From Prorocentrum cordatum (Eukaryota > Sar > Dinophyceae > Prorocentrales > Prorocentraceae): 64,000 nucleotides of DNA. The DNA is taken from assembly GCA_963575745.1 (NCBI GenBank), contig CAUYUJ010022059.1:932243-996242 (forward strand). Reading direction: 5' to 3'. The first letter of the stretch is position 1; the number at the start of each line of letters is the position of its first letter. A program made the position numbers and the translations under genes. Positions 41,621 through 54,196 of this stretch are shown here, piece by piece. The notes beneath the pieces were generated by a model. It saw only the letters and a program-made list of their open reading frames with translations, did no database searches and was not told the origin of the DNA.

Positions 41621-42600
41621 GCGTCAGCGATACATCGCCGATAGAGCGGCGACTGGCCTCCGACAACGCATCCGCACGCTCCTCCTGGGCAGGGCGGGCT
41701 GTCGGGCACCTGCAGGCGATAAATGGGCGCTTGGGGGTCGATGTATCCCCGCACTCCCCCTCAGCCTTTTCCCGCTAATGCTGCCCCTGATGTTGGGTCC
41801 CCAGGATTTCGAACAATTTCTTGGATCTGCGCTGGACCCCTGTTCCTGTCGCATGGAGCGCGCCAGGCGCGGCGCTGGAGGCATCGCCAGGGGATCCCAG
41901 CGCCGATAAAAGAAATCCGGGCGAACCTCCGACAGTTTAGGATGATGCAGCTGTTTTTGTTCGTCGAAGGAGGGAGGAAGCATGTGGGAAGATCGGCAAC
42001 AGAGGAGGGGAGGCGTCGGAGAGAGCGAAAGGCTGGCTCCCCACGCCGCACCGCGCGAAGGTGGCGCCCGCCTGCCACCTGCCAACTTTCCAGCGCTGAG
42101 CCGAACCGGACTGAAGGCCGTGCGCCTGTCTGGCGCGCGGGCGGGAAACGCCCGAGTTCAGGCGCTCACAGACACACACTGCGCCAGCGAATCAAAGGGG
42201 CAGAAGGAGGATGAGAAGGGGGGAAGAAAAAAGATCGACATGCCACCCTTCCGCGCGCTGCCGAGATACATCCGTTGCTGGGGCCCGGCGTTCCAACGGC
42301 ACTGGCGAGGGAACTCCCCAAACACTCTGGCCGCCAGCGGAGCGCCATATCGAGCGGGGGGCTTTGGTGGCCAGCCTGGGGGTGGCGTCTCTGGAGGAAA
42401 ACCAACAGCATAGCATAAACTTTCGGAGCTCCGCACAGGTTTTTTGGATCTGCGCTGGGTCCTTTCTCTCTCTCTCTGGCGCGCGGAGCGCGCCAAGGGC
42501 TGCGCCGCAGGTGCCGCCAGGGGAGCCCGGCGCCGATCCAAGAAATCCGCGCGGAGCTCCAAGAATTTGAATCTGCATTTCTCGAGAGGTAGCGTCTCGC
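41620..42600. repeat. Local duplications: R3 copy 2 and a ~130 bp repeat in two copies
   Basis: R3 copy 2 starts at about 41624 (ATACATCGCCGATAGAGCGG). A separate ~130 bp repeat occurs at 41812-41945 and 42438-42566. Both read TTGGATCTGCGCTGG, GGAGCGCGCCA, CGCCAGGGGA and GGCGCCGAT or AGCGCCGAT, then AAGAAATCCG with CGGAGCTCC or CGAACCTCC. The frames (DLRWVLSLSLWRA...) are not supported as genes. Confidence 0.65.
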
Positions 42601-44027
42601 CGCTGGGTGCAGATCGGCCCCTCCGACATGGCAAGAAACCCCCAGAAGGCCCGCAGGGGAGAAGACGGGCCGCGCTCCGACACGAAGCGCTTCAGCAGGT
42701 CCAGGGGAATCAGCCACTCGGGCACCTGGGCGTCGCCGCCCCAGAGTTCCGGGGGCCGTGCCCGGGCTGGTCGGATGGGGTTGCCTACTCCCTCGTCCTC
42801 GTCCTCGTCCTCTTCCCTCCTTCCTCCCCACATCAGGAGCCAGAAAAAAATACACACAAAGGAATTTCACACAAAGGGTTTTGGCACCACCAACGGTGCA
42901 ACGCATGCGCACACCTGCCACTGGATCCCCACCGGCCCGAACCATGGTTGATGCACGGCCGTGCTCTAAGATGCACTTTGCAAGTCTGGCGTGGCAAGAC
43001 TGTCGGCGGCGCCAATATCCCAAGATCCGCGACCAACAAACATTCCATGGTGGTTTGGCAAAACCAAACCACCGTGCAACGTCAATTTGTTCATCCGTTG
43101 ACAGCAGCACGCGTTGCGGCAGCAGAACGCAATAGTGCTCGCGGGCATGCAGGGCAGACGATGTGGCGCCAGCTGCCAGCGCGAATTCGGCAGATGAGCC
43201 GAAATCCACGTCGGATCGTTTTGGGCGCGGTACCCGGCGCAGCTGCATCGCACTGCCAAGCGCCGCGGCCTTGTGATTTTAGCGCCAGGCCCCGCGCGCT
43301 CCTCGAGGCGGGAAAGCAAACTCTATACAAAGGAATCGCGCGTGCTCTTGTGGGGGCGGCGAAAACGATCGTACACGAAAGAAATTCCTTTGTGTGCCCC
43401 CCGCGTTGGCAGTGCAACCAGACCGTGCACAAAGGAATTGCGCGAGATTTCGTGGCGCGCAAAGGAATTACAGCAACGCCCTTTTGGTGGTGCCTTTTCG
43501 CGCGCGGTGACAGCTCCGAGCTGGAAGGGAATGGGGGGCGGAACAAGGCAAAACAGGGGAAGAAGAAAAGGAAGAGGAGGGCGAGAAATAAGCGAAGGAA
43601 ACAACGGAAGGAAGCCAGGATGCGCGCAAGCGAAGCTAACGCTGCGCGCCGAGACAAGTGTTCGTTCGTTTGGTTGGCCGTGCGGCAGATGAATAGAAAA
43701 AGAATTGTTTGCTGCGTATCGAAGGGATTTCTTGGGAATGAGACTTACGCTCTCTTCCCAGCCCCCTTTCGCGCGCCCCGCTGCGAGCGCGCGGCGATTT
43801 GTTCTGGCCCGCGGGCAGAGGACTGCCAGTTGCTGGCGAGCGGCCTTTCCACCCGTCACGCGCCCCGAACAAATGCGAACAGCTACGCGCGCTTGCCGCG
43901 CAAACCGCCAGCTCCAAACACCGATGCCGCCCCGATCCCCGCGCCCGTGCCAGGCGCCCACTCAACGGCGCCCCCTTCCGGCGTAAAACTAATGAAGCCC
44001 CTGTGTGCTTATGTGTTTTTTCCTGTT
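42601..44027. other. GC-rich unassigned region with recurring ACAAAGGAATT motif
   Basis: ACAAAGGAAT-like words occur at about 42855, 43326, 43430 and 43458, and the complement ATTCCTTTGTG at about 43385. The spacing is roughly 30-50 bp in the 43.3-43.5 kb cluster. The very long plus-strand frame over 42.4-44.5 kb is a GC-rich artefact without domains. Confidence 0.45.
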
Positions 44028-44861
44028 CTAACGCATCATTGCGCGCGGCCGCGCCGCCTGCTCCACGGGCGCGGGCGCCTGTTCGCCCCGCTGCTGGCGC
44101 CGCCGCCGCCGCCGCCCACGCTCGCTGCCGCGTGCGTCGCCGGCGGCGCGGCCGTGCAAGTGATTGTGCCAGGCGCTTCTGGGATGAAAAGTCTCGGGCT
44201 TGTAGCTCGTGCAAACGCTCGCCGCGCTGGGCGCGCCGTTCGCCCCCCGCGTTCTGGCCCGGGCCTTCGGGGCGGCGCGCGGCCGCGGACTGCGTGCCGC
44301 CAGCGCTGCCGCGGCGAGTTCCCGCGGGAAAATGCGCTTTGCTCTCGCGCTGTGCATCGGGCCGCCGCTCGGGGGCCGCCCTGGCGCGTGGGCGGCGCTG
44401 CTCGCGGCGCGCGCCCTGTCGCTCGCTTTCGCGTTGGGCGTGCCAGTGCTGGCGGGCCGCGGCGCGGCGGCGTCGCGAAGCCGTGAACGGCGCCAAATGT
44501 CAGGCCCGGCACGGGCCTCCTGGAGGCCGAAAGCGAAACCCTCTTTCAATTTCATTCGAATTCGTCGAAGCCCTTCCTGGATCCAGCTGAGGGCGAGGTC
44601 CTTTTTCAGAGCGCCCCGCCAGTCGTGGGCGGCGTCGCGAAGCCGCGGGGTGACAGGGGCGGGGTGGAATGCGGCTTGGCCCAATATGAACAGGATCGAC
44701 CAACGTCGGATCGGGAAATCGGAGCGAGTGCGTAAGTGCGTCGGTCGGGCCGCATCGTCACACAGTCGAAATCGAATCGGGCCGGCTGCGACAAAATGCG
44801 CAAACGCGCGCGCGACGCCGGGCCTGGACGGCGCGCCGGCAAGAGTGGCAGGGTGAAGCAC
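44028..44861 (-). pseudogene. Unrecognised coding-like minus-strand segment
   Basis: The minus strand reads LRTRSDFPIRRWSILFILGQ, DAAHDWRGALKKDLALSWIQ and EGLRRIRMKLKEGFAFGLQE at about 44730-44530. This part has balanced composition and may be a protein remnant. Below 44500 the frame turns into A/R/P-rich GC translation. I do not recognise a family. Confidence 0.25.
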
Positions 44862-45867
44862 ATGCGCAACATCCCAGCGCAGCGCGAAGGCGCGCTACAG
44901 CGCGCGGGGCAATGAAGAGGAGGAAGAGGAGGAGGACAAGGAGGACGGGGGGGGTGAGGAACACGAGCCTCCGATGACGAGGACGAGACGAGGGCAGGCG
45001 GCAAAGCAACGGGCGAGACGAGGGCAGCATTCCATCCGTCAGAGCCTGTGTTTGGTCAGACTTCGCCAGGCATCTCGCGGGCAACGAGCGCACTTTGCAG
45101 CTGCGCCTCGCGAGAAAACGCGCGCGCACGGGGGTCGGGAGACACTGAACCCCTTTGGGCCCAAACCTCCCTCCACCGCAAAAGTATAACATGTCGTATA
45201 TATTAAGCCATGAATTATTTCCGCCGAGAGCGCAGCACTCGATGACGCAGTTAACGGTGCCCTGACGGAACTTGCACAACGTGGGCCAATTATGTCACGC
45301 GTAACGGAGAAAGGCACTGCACGTGTAGTATACTCTCTATCTGGCACTGTGAGGTCGGCTATGGACCCGTGAGTTTTCTGTGATATGATTACCTTGCACT
45401 GTGCAAAGAGACGATTAAACCACGAATGCTTCTTACACTGACGGGCGCGTCTACAGCGCAGACATCCATAGAGAGCATCCGAATTGCAGCATGTGCCAGA
45501 AAAGTAACTCGAGACAAGCCGGGGCTGACACAAGACAGAGCGAACGGGCATGGAAGGGGGGGCTGCGCGAGGAAGAACGCGATCCACAAGTAGAGGAGGA
45601 GCCGCTCATCTTCCATTTGGCGGCGGCGACATATCCCAGGACATGCGGATGACAATCGCGTGGGAACTGCCCATGCCCTTCAGAAATACCCAGCCCCGCT
45701 AAACGGGGCCGCCAGGCAGATTCCTTGTCGCGCCGGGAACGCGTCCAGAACGGCCGCGGGAATCTCGAAAATCTTAGCGTCTGGCATCGCCGCGAATGCA
45801 AATGCGCAGTGGCCACCTCTGGTGTTTGATCCAGGGGGCAGCTTAGGTCTCCTCATCATCAGAAAAA
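44862..45867. other. Unassigned region
   Basis: GGAGGAGGAC text near 44920-44955 and mixed sequence beyond. Minus-strand frames are open in pieces (for example 45587-45039) but carry no recognised motif. Confidence 0.3.
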
Positions 45868-46791
45868 TCAAGTGAAGCGCGCCAGCGTGCGGGTTGGAGC
45901 CACGGCGAAAATACCCCTTTCACTTGCCATGCTCGTCGAAGATGGCGCGCGTGATCTCCCGGGACTTGCCGAGGGCGAAACTGCCGCGCCGAACGTGGAG
46001 AGGCTGATCATGCCCAACTCGAAGCGGCATCTCCTTACCACTCTTAGGATCCCTCCAGAGGACGTGGACTGCCGCTCCTGCATCCTTGCGCCAGCTGAAG
46101 AAGGCCCCGGCAGCCTCGTCGGACTGGGGGCGGATGTTAACATAACTTGTAGCTCTTGCGCTGGGGGGATGCACCAACCGTTTGACGAACCTGCGCCCGC
46201 CTTGAGCAGCTCGCGGTGGTTCATGAACTCGCGATCCACAGCTTCCGGGTGAAGCCCCGAATCCAGATCTTGCAGCGAACGCCAACTTCACCACCGCCTC
46301 GACGAGGAGAGCGACTGCGAGGCTCTGATCCAGCGCGCACGCGGTGACACAGGATATGCTGCGCGCGATGATCCCGTCGGAGAATGCCTGGGTCTCTTGC
46401 GCCGACTGGGGCCCAGGCAGCGGCTGCTGGGAACAAGGCCAACGCCCTCCAAACTATCAGCGCTGACAGCGGAGGCGGCGGCCTCTGCGGCGGAGGCGAT
46501 CACCCTCATGAGCGCGCGCTCCATGGCGATCAGCATGGCGCCCAGCTGGGCGGCGAAAACCAGCGGAGACGGAATTGGAGACAACTCTTGCGATGTGTCG
46601 CACTCATCAATCGGCTTGGCACTGACGGAGCTCCAGCAAACTAGGCGCGCCTTCTCCACGGGAACCATCATCTTCAGCTGTTCCAGTCGCAGCTCGGCGA
46701 TCTGCGCGTCAAGCTCCCGGTCCATCTCGTGGATCTCGCCGACCATGGACTGGGGGTCATTGCGTAGAGGGGCGACCTGGGGGGGGGGCAT
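45868..46791 (-). pseudogene. Coding-like segment, possibly an element N-terminal ORF
   Basis: Frame 46791-46288 reads VGEIHEMDRELDAQIAELRL, EQLKMMVPVEKARLV (coiled-coil-like) and LGAMLIAMERALMRVIASAA. Frame 46294-45920 reads SYVNIRPQSDEAAGAFFSWR, DAGAAVHVLWRDPKSGKEMP and SFALGKSREITRAIFDEHG. The second piece resembles the region upstream of EEP in LINE proteins, which is inference. A frame change near 46.3 kb separates them. Confidence 0.35.
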
Positions 46792-49597
46792 CCGCCGATG
46801 GCCTGCGGTTCCTCGGGCGAGAAGGCAGCGCGCGCCATGGCGAGGAGAAACTGCGCGCCCGCGTGGGATCGACCCCCAGAAGGTCCCTTCGAGAGAGGCT
46901 GGCCACCCAGGCGCCCCGGCAATTGAAACAAAATGGCAACGGAGGAAGAGGGGGAGAAGGAGGGGGGGGAGGAGCAGCAGGAGGAGGAGAAAAGGAGGAG
47001 GAGGATCAGCAGCAGGAGGAGGAGGAGGATGGGGGGGGCGGGGGAGCGGGAGCTCGAGCAGTCGCGATGCAAGGCGCTAGTCAACAACATCTGCTCACCA
47101 TTGCCCATTGCCCTGGTGTTCCACGCAGTCGGTCTCGCGGACTGACCGGGCCCCTTTCTTGCAACGACGAATGCTTTAGCGCGCGCGTAGGCGTGCCGCT
47201 GGAAACGCGGGCGCCCTCTGAGGCGCGGCTTGCGCGAGAAAGAAACGCGGGCGGTATGTTGGACATGTTCCGCGCGCGCCTTTGCCTGGGAGCTGCACAG
47301 TCGGTCCCTGTCCGTCTTCAGTAGCGCGCGGGGCCGAGCCCGTGCAAGATATTTGAATGCGCGCAAACGCCCGGGGCGCATGGTGTGCGCTGCCGGTTCG
47401 TAGTAGCGCGCAGCTCAAAGCTCCTTTCTCTTCCCATTTTCGGTGGAGACAAACGCCCGGGCGCGTCTCGCCCCGTCGATGGGCGCGGCGGGCCCGCTCG
47501 CGAGCGCCGTCGCAGTGACAGAGCCCACTGCGGCATAATCCACTGCGGCGCGCGGCGAGGGGGCAACGCGCGGCCGCGGCGCCCCTGGGCGGAACGCCGC
47601 GGTCGCACCCGGCCCGCGCAAAACAGCGCGCCTGATGCTGGTGAGCGGGGGGAACGCAAAAGGCATTGGGCCTGCGCGTTCCCGCGTCGTCCGCGGTCGC
47701 CCGCGCGGCGCCGCGGCGCTCGCTCGCCCCGTCGGGCCGCGTGCGCACCTGCGATCCTCGCCTGCGCCGCAGAGGCGCGCCCGCGCGCAGACCTGCCCCG
47801 CGCGCGCATGGTAATCGAGCCGCGCGCGCCAGCGGGGCGCGCGCCTTGCGCGGGCGCGCGCCGGCCGCGCGCTTATTCCCGCTGCTGCCCTTGCGAATTG
47901 CGCCCGCGAGCAAGCGAGCTCGCGCGCCCGCCCATGTCGTCGCGCAAGCTCATTTCGCGGAGCCCCATCTGGGCATGCCGCAGGTTTTCGCACTCGATTG
48001 CCCCGCAATTTGGCTCAACCGCTGCATCCTTGGATCGCGTCTTCAATGGGCTCGACCTCCCAACGTTGACGCGCGTGCGCAAATCTTTGCCGCATTGTGC
48101 ACCCGTTATGAAGCGCTTCTGGAGGGTGGAGTGGCCCGGGGCCGCGAGCGTCGCGTCGTCGGCGCCCAGCGCGTCGTCGGTGATGGCGTTTTGCTTATGC
48201 GCGCAGTTGGCGCTGTCGGTCTCCAGCGCGCCCCCAGGGGCACAGGCGCCGCAGCGGGCAACAGATGCGGTGGCAGAGGGAGTCCTTCTCGGGATCTCGG
48301 CGAAGATGCCATGGGACCTTTTGCGACCGCAAACCGCCGCGCCTCGCGGGCAACCGCTGGCGCCGAGCATCGCCGGGGCGAGCCGAAATTTGTTTCTGAT
48401 GCGACATCAGGACTCCATCGCATTGAAGACGTAGATAAGCAACCCCCATCTTTACCTTTAAGAGCAGCACCCGCCAGCCTGCGCGCCGAGAAACATGCGT
48501 CACTGGTGCGTCTCTGCCTGATCTGAACCCGCGCTGGGATTCATGTGGCTTCTCTTTCGCACTGCGCTCACTGAACCGATGCATCGTTTTGCTGGCGCAT
48601 GCATTGTAGCCCAGCGAGGATCTTGGCAGGTCGTTGCTCGGATGCGACGTGCCCCCTTCTTTGAAGATCGACGTCGCCGAAGCTTGCCGCCGCCGCGCTG
48701 GAACCGATTTGAGCCGCCAGCAAGAGCCGCAAAACCTCCGCTCGATGTCCAGGGGTCGGAATTCAACCGCAAACCGCGCGTGGAATGCCGTCGCTGCCTG
48801 CCGCCCTCGGCAGTCCAAGGCGTTTTGCAAGTCGGCGCTTCTTCCGGCGCAACGCGCCCCACCTCTATGTGCAGGCGCCCGCCGTCAGCCACTAGGTCTG
48901 GTGAATATTAACCGGCGAAACGCAGATGTCGCACCGAACTTGGCGAAACAGAATGTTGGAACGAACAACTTTCGGTGAATGTGCCCGCGGGGCCCCCAGC
49001 GCCAGTCCGAAGAAGCCAATGCTGAAACTAGCCTGGCGCGTCTTGCAACGTCCCGGAATTTCCGAGACCACCGATCACTGCGACGCATCCGCGTTGCTTG
49101 CTTATTGTGGGATCGGCCAATTGGCGCTTTACCTTCAATAATTCCCCGTGTCCTAAGATGGCACTCTTGTTGTCCACCATCTCCTAAGCGTGGGGCTATT
49201 GCCCCCCATTCTAAGGATCGGGTTCTCGTCGTTGCGCGGGCCGGCGCGCGCGCGCAAGCGCCTGCCCCTTCGTCCTCCTCCTCGACCCAGGGTCACTACT
49301 CAGGGTATAATATGATGATATTGACGATGGCGATGATTATGGCGATGCAGATGATTCCGACGAGGATGATTATGCTGATGGTGCAGATAATGACAGAACA
49401 TCTGACGTTTCGTTTCGCTTCGTCTCGTTTCGGGCCGTCTTTCGGGGTGCCTCGGGCCGTCTTTCGGGGCGCCGCCGGGGCCCGACGGCGCCAAACAAAC
49501 CCATGAAGAAAGCAGGTTAACATATTACCTGATGGGGGTCCCCGTCAGCCCGTCCGACCAAGCGCGCTGGGAGAAAAATTTGCATGCCAGTCGAACC
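46792..49597. other. GC-rich unassigned region
   Basis: GGAGGAG purine-rich text lies at 46935-47040. From 47330 to 47930 GCGCGC-rich sequence leaves long frames open on both strands. A GATGATGA-type triplet tract is at 49310-49390 and TTTCG/GGGCCGTCTTTCGGGG repeats at 49410-49470. No gene is supported. Confidence 0.4.
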
Positions 49598-51360
49598 ATC
49601 GGAGATTGGGGGGTGGCGTCGAAGCGGAACGGAGAGCCCCCCACCGGGAAATCGGTTTCGGTTTCGTGTTCGCGCGTGCCGTGCGTGCGGGCGAGGCGAA
49701 GCTGCGTGGGCGGGCGAGAAGAAAGTCTCCTGTGGCTGAAACGCGGCCGGGCACAATGAGTCCCCCTCCGGCACAAGGTGGCCCGCGGCGCCCCGCCGGT
49801 GTCCCGCTTGTGGATGGGCCCCGGACGGACCAAATCATTCTCGCTCCGGCCAGCGATGGCCCGCGGTGTCCCGCCGGTGTCCCACTGGTGTCCCGCCGGT
49901 GACCCGGTGCCCCGTTGGAGTTAAAACGATAGTGAGACCGATGGCGAAATCGATAGTGAGATCGATAGTGAGATCGATAGTGAGACCGATAGTGAGATCG
50001 ATCGTGGGATCGATAGTGAGTTCAATAGTGAGATGTGTCGGAGGTTGGGGGTGACATCGAAGTGGAACGGAGAGCCCCCCGACCGGGAAATCGATTTCGG
50101 TTTCGCGTTCGCGCCGCGCGCGCGGGCGAGGCGAAGCCGCGAGAGGAAATTATCCTGTGGCTGGGCCGCGGCTGGACCAAAAAATTCTCCGCCCGGCAAC
50201 CTGTGGCGCGCGGTGTTCCGCCGGCGTCCCGCTGGCGCCCCGCTGGTGCCCCGCCGTTGTCCCGTCGTGGCTGGGCCGCGGCCGGACCAAAAAAGTCTCC
50301 GCCTGGCAACCAGTGGCGCGCGGTGTCCCGCTGGTGTCCCGCCGGTGTCCCGTCGTTGCCCCGTGGTGTCCCGTGCTGAGATCGACAGTGATATCGACAG
50401 TGCGATCGATAGTGAGATCGATAATGAAACCGATCGTGAGATCGATAGTGAGATCTATAGTGAGAGATCGATAGTGAGATCTATAGTGGGATCGATCGTG
50501 ATATCGATAGTGAGATCGACAGTGGAAACGATCGAGTGGGATCGATAGCGAGATCGATAGTGGAATCGATAGTGAGATAAATAGTGAGATCGAAAACGAG
50601 ATCGATAATGATATTGATCGGAGATTGGGGGGTGAGATCGAAGTGGGTCGGAAAATCCCACCGGGAAATCGGTTTCGGTTTCGCGCTCGTGCGTGCCGCG
50701 CGCGCGGGCGAGGCGAAGCTGCGCGGGCGGGCGAGAAGAAAGTCTCCTGTGGCTGAGGCGCGGCCGGACCAAATGATTCGCCCTAGCTCCGGCAAGCGGT
50801 GGCGCGCGGCGCCCCGCCGGCGTCTCGCTTGTGGCTCGGCCCCGGCCAAACCAAATGATTATCCCTCCGGCGGCCGGTGGCCCGCGACGCCCCGCTGGTG
50901 TCCCGAAATCCTCCGGTGGCTGGGCAGCGGCCGGACCAAATGTTTCTCCTCCGGCGGCTGGTGGCGCGCGGTGTCCCGCTGGTGTCCCGTGGTGTCTCGC
51001 GGTGCCACGTGGTGTCCCGTCGAGTGAGATCGATAGTGAGATCGATACTGAGATCGATTTGGTGCCACGAGGTGTCCCGTGGTGTCCCGTTGAGTGAGAT
51101 CGATAGTGAGATCGATAGTGCGATCGATAAAGAGATCGACAGGTGTCCCGAAGTGTCCCGTGGTGTCCCGTTGAGTGAGATCGATAGTGAGATCGATCGG
51201 TAGTGATATCGATAAAGAGATCGACAGGTGTCCCGAAGTGTCCCGTGGTGTCCCGTTGAGTGAGATCGATAGTGAGATCGATAGTGCGATCGACAAGTGC
51301 CCCGCGGTGCCCCATGGTGTCCCGTGGTGCCCCGTTGAGTGAGATCGAAAAAGATCGATT
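49598..51360. repeat. Composite satellite: GATCGATAGTGA minisatellite alternating with a ~160 bp GC block
   Basis: The GC block (GGAGATTGGGGGGTG...CCGGGAAATCGGTTTCGG...GGGCGAGGCGAAGC...) starts at 49598, 50038 and 50618. GATCGATAGTGA tracts lie at 49921-50036, 50370-50617 and 51023-51360. GGTGTCCCGCTGGTGTCCCG words fill the rest. In the last part a ~80 bp unit (GACAGGTGTCCCGAAGTGTC, then CGTTGAGTGAGATCGATAGT) is itself repeated. Confidence 0.9.
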
Positions 51361-52085
51361 GAAGTCAGATGTTGTTCCCCCCCCCCCTCTCCTACCCCAA
51401 CCTCCTTATCACCCGAAGGGTGGTCGTATAAGTAAACCTTGTAAGAGCCACGATCCCATCACCAGATGCCAACAGTTCTGCGAAGCAGCTGGGGTCCCAG
51501 GGGGCGTTCCATGGGGGGCATCCAGGCGCGGTCTCGACGCCGCAGCGCACGGTGGGCCACTCTTTCTGTAGAGGCCCAGGCCATGCCTTGGATGTGTCCT
51601 GCCCAGGCGTGAGAAAGACGTCGGCCGGTCTGTGTTCAAGGCTCAATTTCGTGGCAGGTGCGCATGTCAGAGACAGAGGGCACGGCGGGGGCCCTGTCCT
51701 CGGCCGCTGCGTCGGCACAAGGTGGGCGAATCACTCGCCTCAGCATAGTGTCGCGGCACACGGAGATGCGACTGAGGCCCGAGACGGACAGGTGTAAAGC
51801 CCGTGCAATGCGCGAGGGCGGGTCGACTTATTGTCTGGTTAGTGAGCAGGCTCCTGTGCGCCGCCCAAGTCCGCCACGCCCACTGGACTATATTTCCATG
51901 TTATCCCGTGCAACTACGACCAGAGGCTACGCGCGTACGAAAGACTTGGAGGCGCGCGGCGCGCCCTCGGCAAGGGGCCAGCGCGCCTCGCGCGCGAAGC
52001 GCGCCAATGTGGGGGGATAAGTATGTAGCCGCTCCATCTCGCCAACGGGGACCTGCAGGCTGCTTCTCGAGAGCGCGCGGCCAGG
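51361..52085. other. Unassigned region
   Basis: A C10 run is at about 51375. GCGCGCCTCGCGCGCGAAGC at ~51981 is a GC hairpin related in style to 28885. No gene is recognised. Confidence 0.35.
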
Positions 52086-52089
52086 CTTC

Positions 52090-52530
52090 AGTCATTTGCA
52101 TGGCCATGGGGGCCCAGCGGGCCAGGACCCAAAACTTGCCACACAGCAAAACTTACAATGCCGAACGCAAGGTCGCCTATCCCAATCATCGTGGGGCAGA
52201 CTCCCCATCCGTTATGTTTGCTGACGTCTTTGAACATGCGGAGGTCCGCAGCCAGAACAACGTCGCTAAACTCAAGGGCGGCTGCGCCGCCCTGAATGAA
52301 GCCTCTTTCTCTGCGGATTCGATCCGTCGGAGGGTTCCCTGGCAACAACTGCGGGCGTGGGAGTAGCGTGTCTCGGGCGCCCAGCAACCAATGGCCACCG
52401 TGAGCGCTCCGCGTTCATCGAGCATTCCAGCAAGGAGGCGATGCTTGATATTATCGTAAAACTTCCGAACGTCACCCCCTAGAAATGATCAAAGGCGGTA
52501 TCAGGTGCCCGCTGAACTTCCCACGCAAGT

Positions 52531-52578
<48 letters not shown>

Positions 52579-52998
52579 ATCACGGGCTTGATATCGGAAT
52601 GCAACCTTATATTCAGATCGGTTCATCTCTGAAACAGGGCGTCGGACCTCCAGGACCATCATGGACAATATTTTCAAAAAAGCGGAAATACGAACAATCA
52701 AGCGACAATCGGCCACCCGAGAGGCCTCCCGTTTTTTCCGCATGAGCTGGGCCACGCGCCCTTGCCAGGCCTTGTCAAAGTACTCTGCGGCGGGGTCTCT
52801 GGCGAAGACGACGGGCCTCCATGGACAGATTGAGCCCGCCATCCTCCAGTCCAGCCCCTGGAACATCTCGGCGACGACCATGTCAGATTTCGCGCGCGAC
52901 TTGCTGCGCTCGAGCTTCCCACTGTCTGTTTTCAAGAGGGAGTGGGAGAGGGGGGCATCGGCCTGCTGGTCGTCTGCCGACCACTGGCGGTCGATCAT
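52090..52998 (-). pseudogene. LINE C reverse transcriptase fragment
   Basis: Frame 52998-52580 reads SKSRAKSDMVVAEMFQGLDW, EYFDKAWQGRVAQLMRKKRE and ASRVADCRLIVRISAFLKIL, then EVRRPVSEMNRSEYKVAF (RT fingers, with the PKK...CRPI region). Near 52470 another frame reads GGDVRKFYDNIKHRLLAGML, a clear motif A with Asp. Then, in another frame, TDRIRRERGFIQGGAAALEF (motif B, QGG) and ADLRMFKDV. Motif C is not readable: near 52120 the frame gives FAVWQVLGP where F-A-D-N would be expected. A (TA)n tract interrupts the protein between fingers and motif A. Confidence 0.65.
52533..52575. repeat. (TA)n microsatellite inside the LINE C RT region
   Basis: About 42 bp of uninterrupted TA lie between the RT fingers and motif A. 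Confidence 0.95.
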
Positions 52999-53479
52999 CC
53001 ACTCGGGCAGGCTCGCGTCGCCGGACGGGTCGCGGAACGGCCGCGCGTAGAAGTTGCGGGTCTGCTCGCACCTGGCCCTGGCGGTGGTCGCGCGGCAGCC
53101 CTCCTCGGATCTTCAGTTCGAAGACTGGCTTACTAGCGCGACGTGGCCTTTCAGCCCGTCCTCGTTCGCGCAGTCGCTCAAGATGGATGGCCCAGTATCG
53201 GTCGCGAGAGGCTCGTCTGGACTTCGTCACTGGCGGGCCCAAGAAGCGCTTGCGCGACGGTCGGTCTCCTGCCTGCGCATCTGCTCCAGCCGCTTCCAGC
53301 AGAGCAGCTCTAGGTCGCCGGGCGGCGGCCTCCGCCGCCGTCGTCGAGGGGCATGTCCTGCCGCGGCGGCATCTGCGCTTGCGGGCTGCCGAACGGGCCC
53401 GCGCATGTTCCAGGCGCAGCTGACGATGCCCCGCCGCGTCTCAATCGCGTCCTGGGTGCGGGCGCCTCCAATGTAGTCC

Positions 53480-53760
53480 TGAGAACTCGGGCCCGCTCCT
53501 CGCTTGGCCAAGATGTCAGCTTGCTCGTTGAGCCGTGTTTCCAAATAAACGTGGCCTCTGGCGCGCTGCCAGAGATGAGCTGCGAGTAGGGCCGGCTTCC
53601 AATTCTGTCTTGGCCGCGCGTGCGTCTTTCAAGAGGCCTTGCACATGCGTCGAGTCAGTGATCAGCTGAACGAGTCTGCCATCAAGGGTCGGCCGCCCCA
53701 CGCTGGTCCAGGATCCGCAGCCAGGCATCCGCTGCCGCGGAGAGCTCCCCCGCGCTAGCT
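53480..53760 (-). pseudogene. RNase H-like segment of LINE C
   Basis: Frame 53728-53516 reads GRLVQLITDSTHVQGLLKDA, the TDS-x-Y/H-V strand/helix of RNase H. A second frame at 53560-53500 reads GHVYLETRLNEQADILAKRG, which matches the terminal V-x-GH...NE-x-AD-x-LA of RNase H domains. One frame change and a short spacing between the two suggest a small deletion. It sits upstream of RT on this strand. Confidence 0.6.
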
Positions 53761-54196
53761 GCGAGGGGGCCAGCGCCCGCGAGGCGACGATCTCGAGGTT
53801 CGGCGGCCGCTGGTCCGCGCGCCTCCAGGAGGGGCTCGTCGTGATCGTTGGGCTGGGCCGAGCGGTTGACCGAAGCCCCCGCCAGCGCTGGAGGCTCGGC
53901 GCCGATCGCGCCGTTTCCCTCGTGCCGAGCCGCCCGTGAAGATGCCCATCGCTTTGGCCAGGTCGCTTTCGGAGATGCCGATTCAGCCCGGGAGGCGCGG
54001 GATCTGAAGCGCGGCGCAGACCGTCTCGTTGAAAGGGCGGGCGCCCTCCAGCTGCCCGGCCACTCGCTTGCGGGGAGGGCGCTCCATGACGCCGTCATCA
54101 GGGTCAAGATCTGGACTTGCTCGCGCAGCGCCTCAACAGAAGCGAGATGTGGCCACTGTCGGCTGCGTCCGTGAGTCGGGCTTGGCACGAACAAGA

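Noticed and set aside
42444-44486. 680-codon plus-strand frame
   Set aside because: GC-rich read-through over repeats, changing composition and no domain; not supported as a gene.
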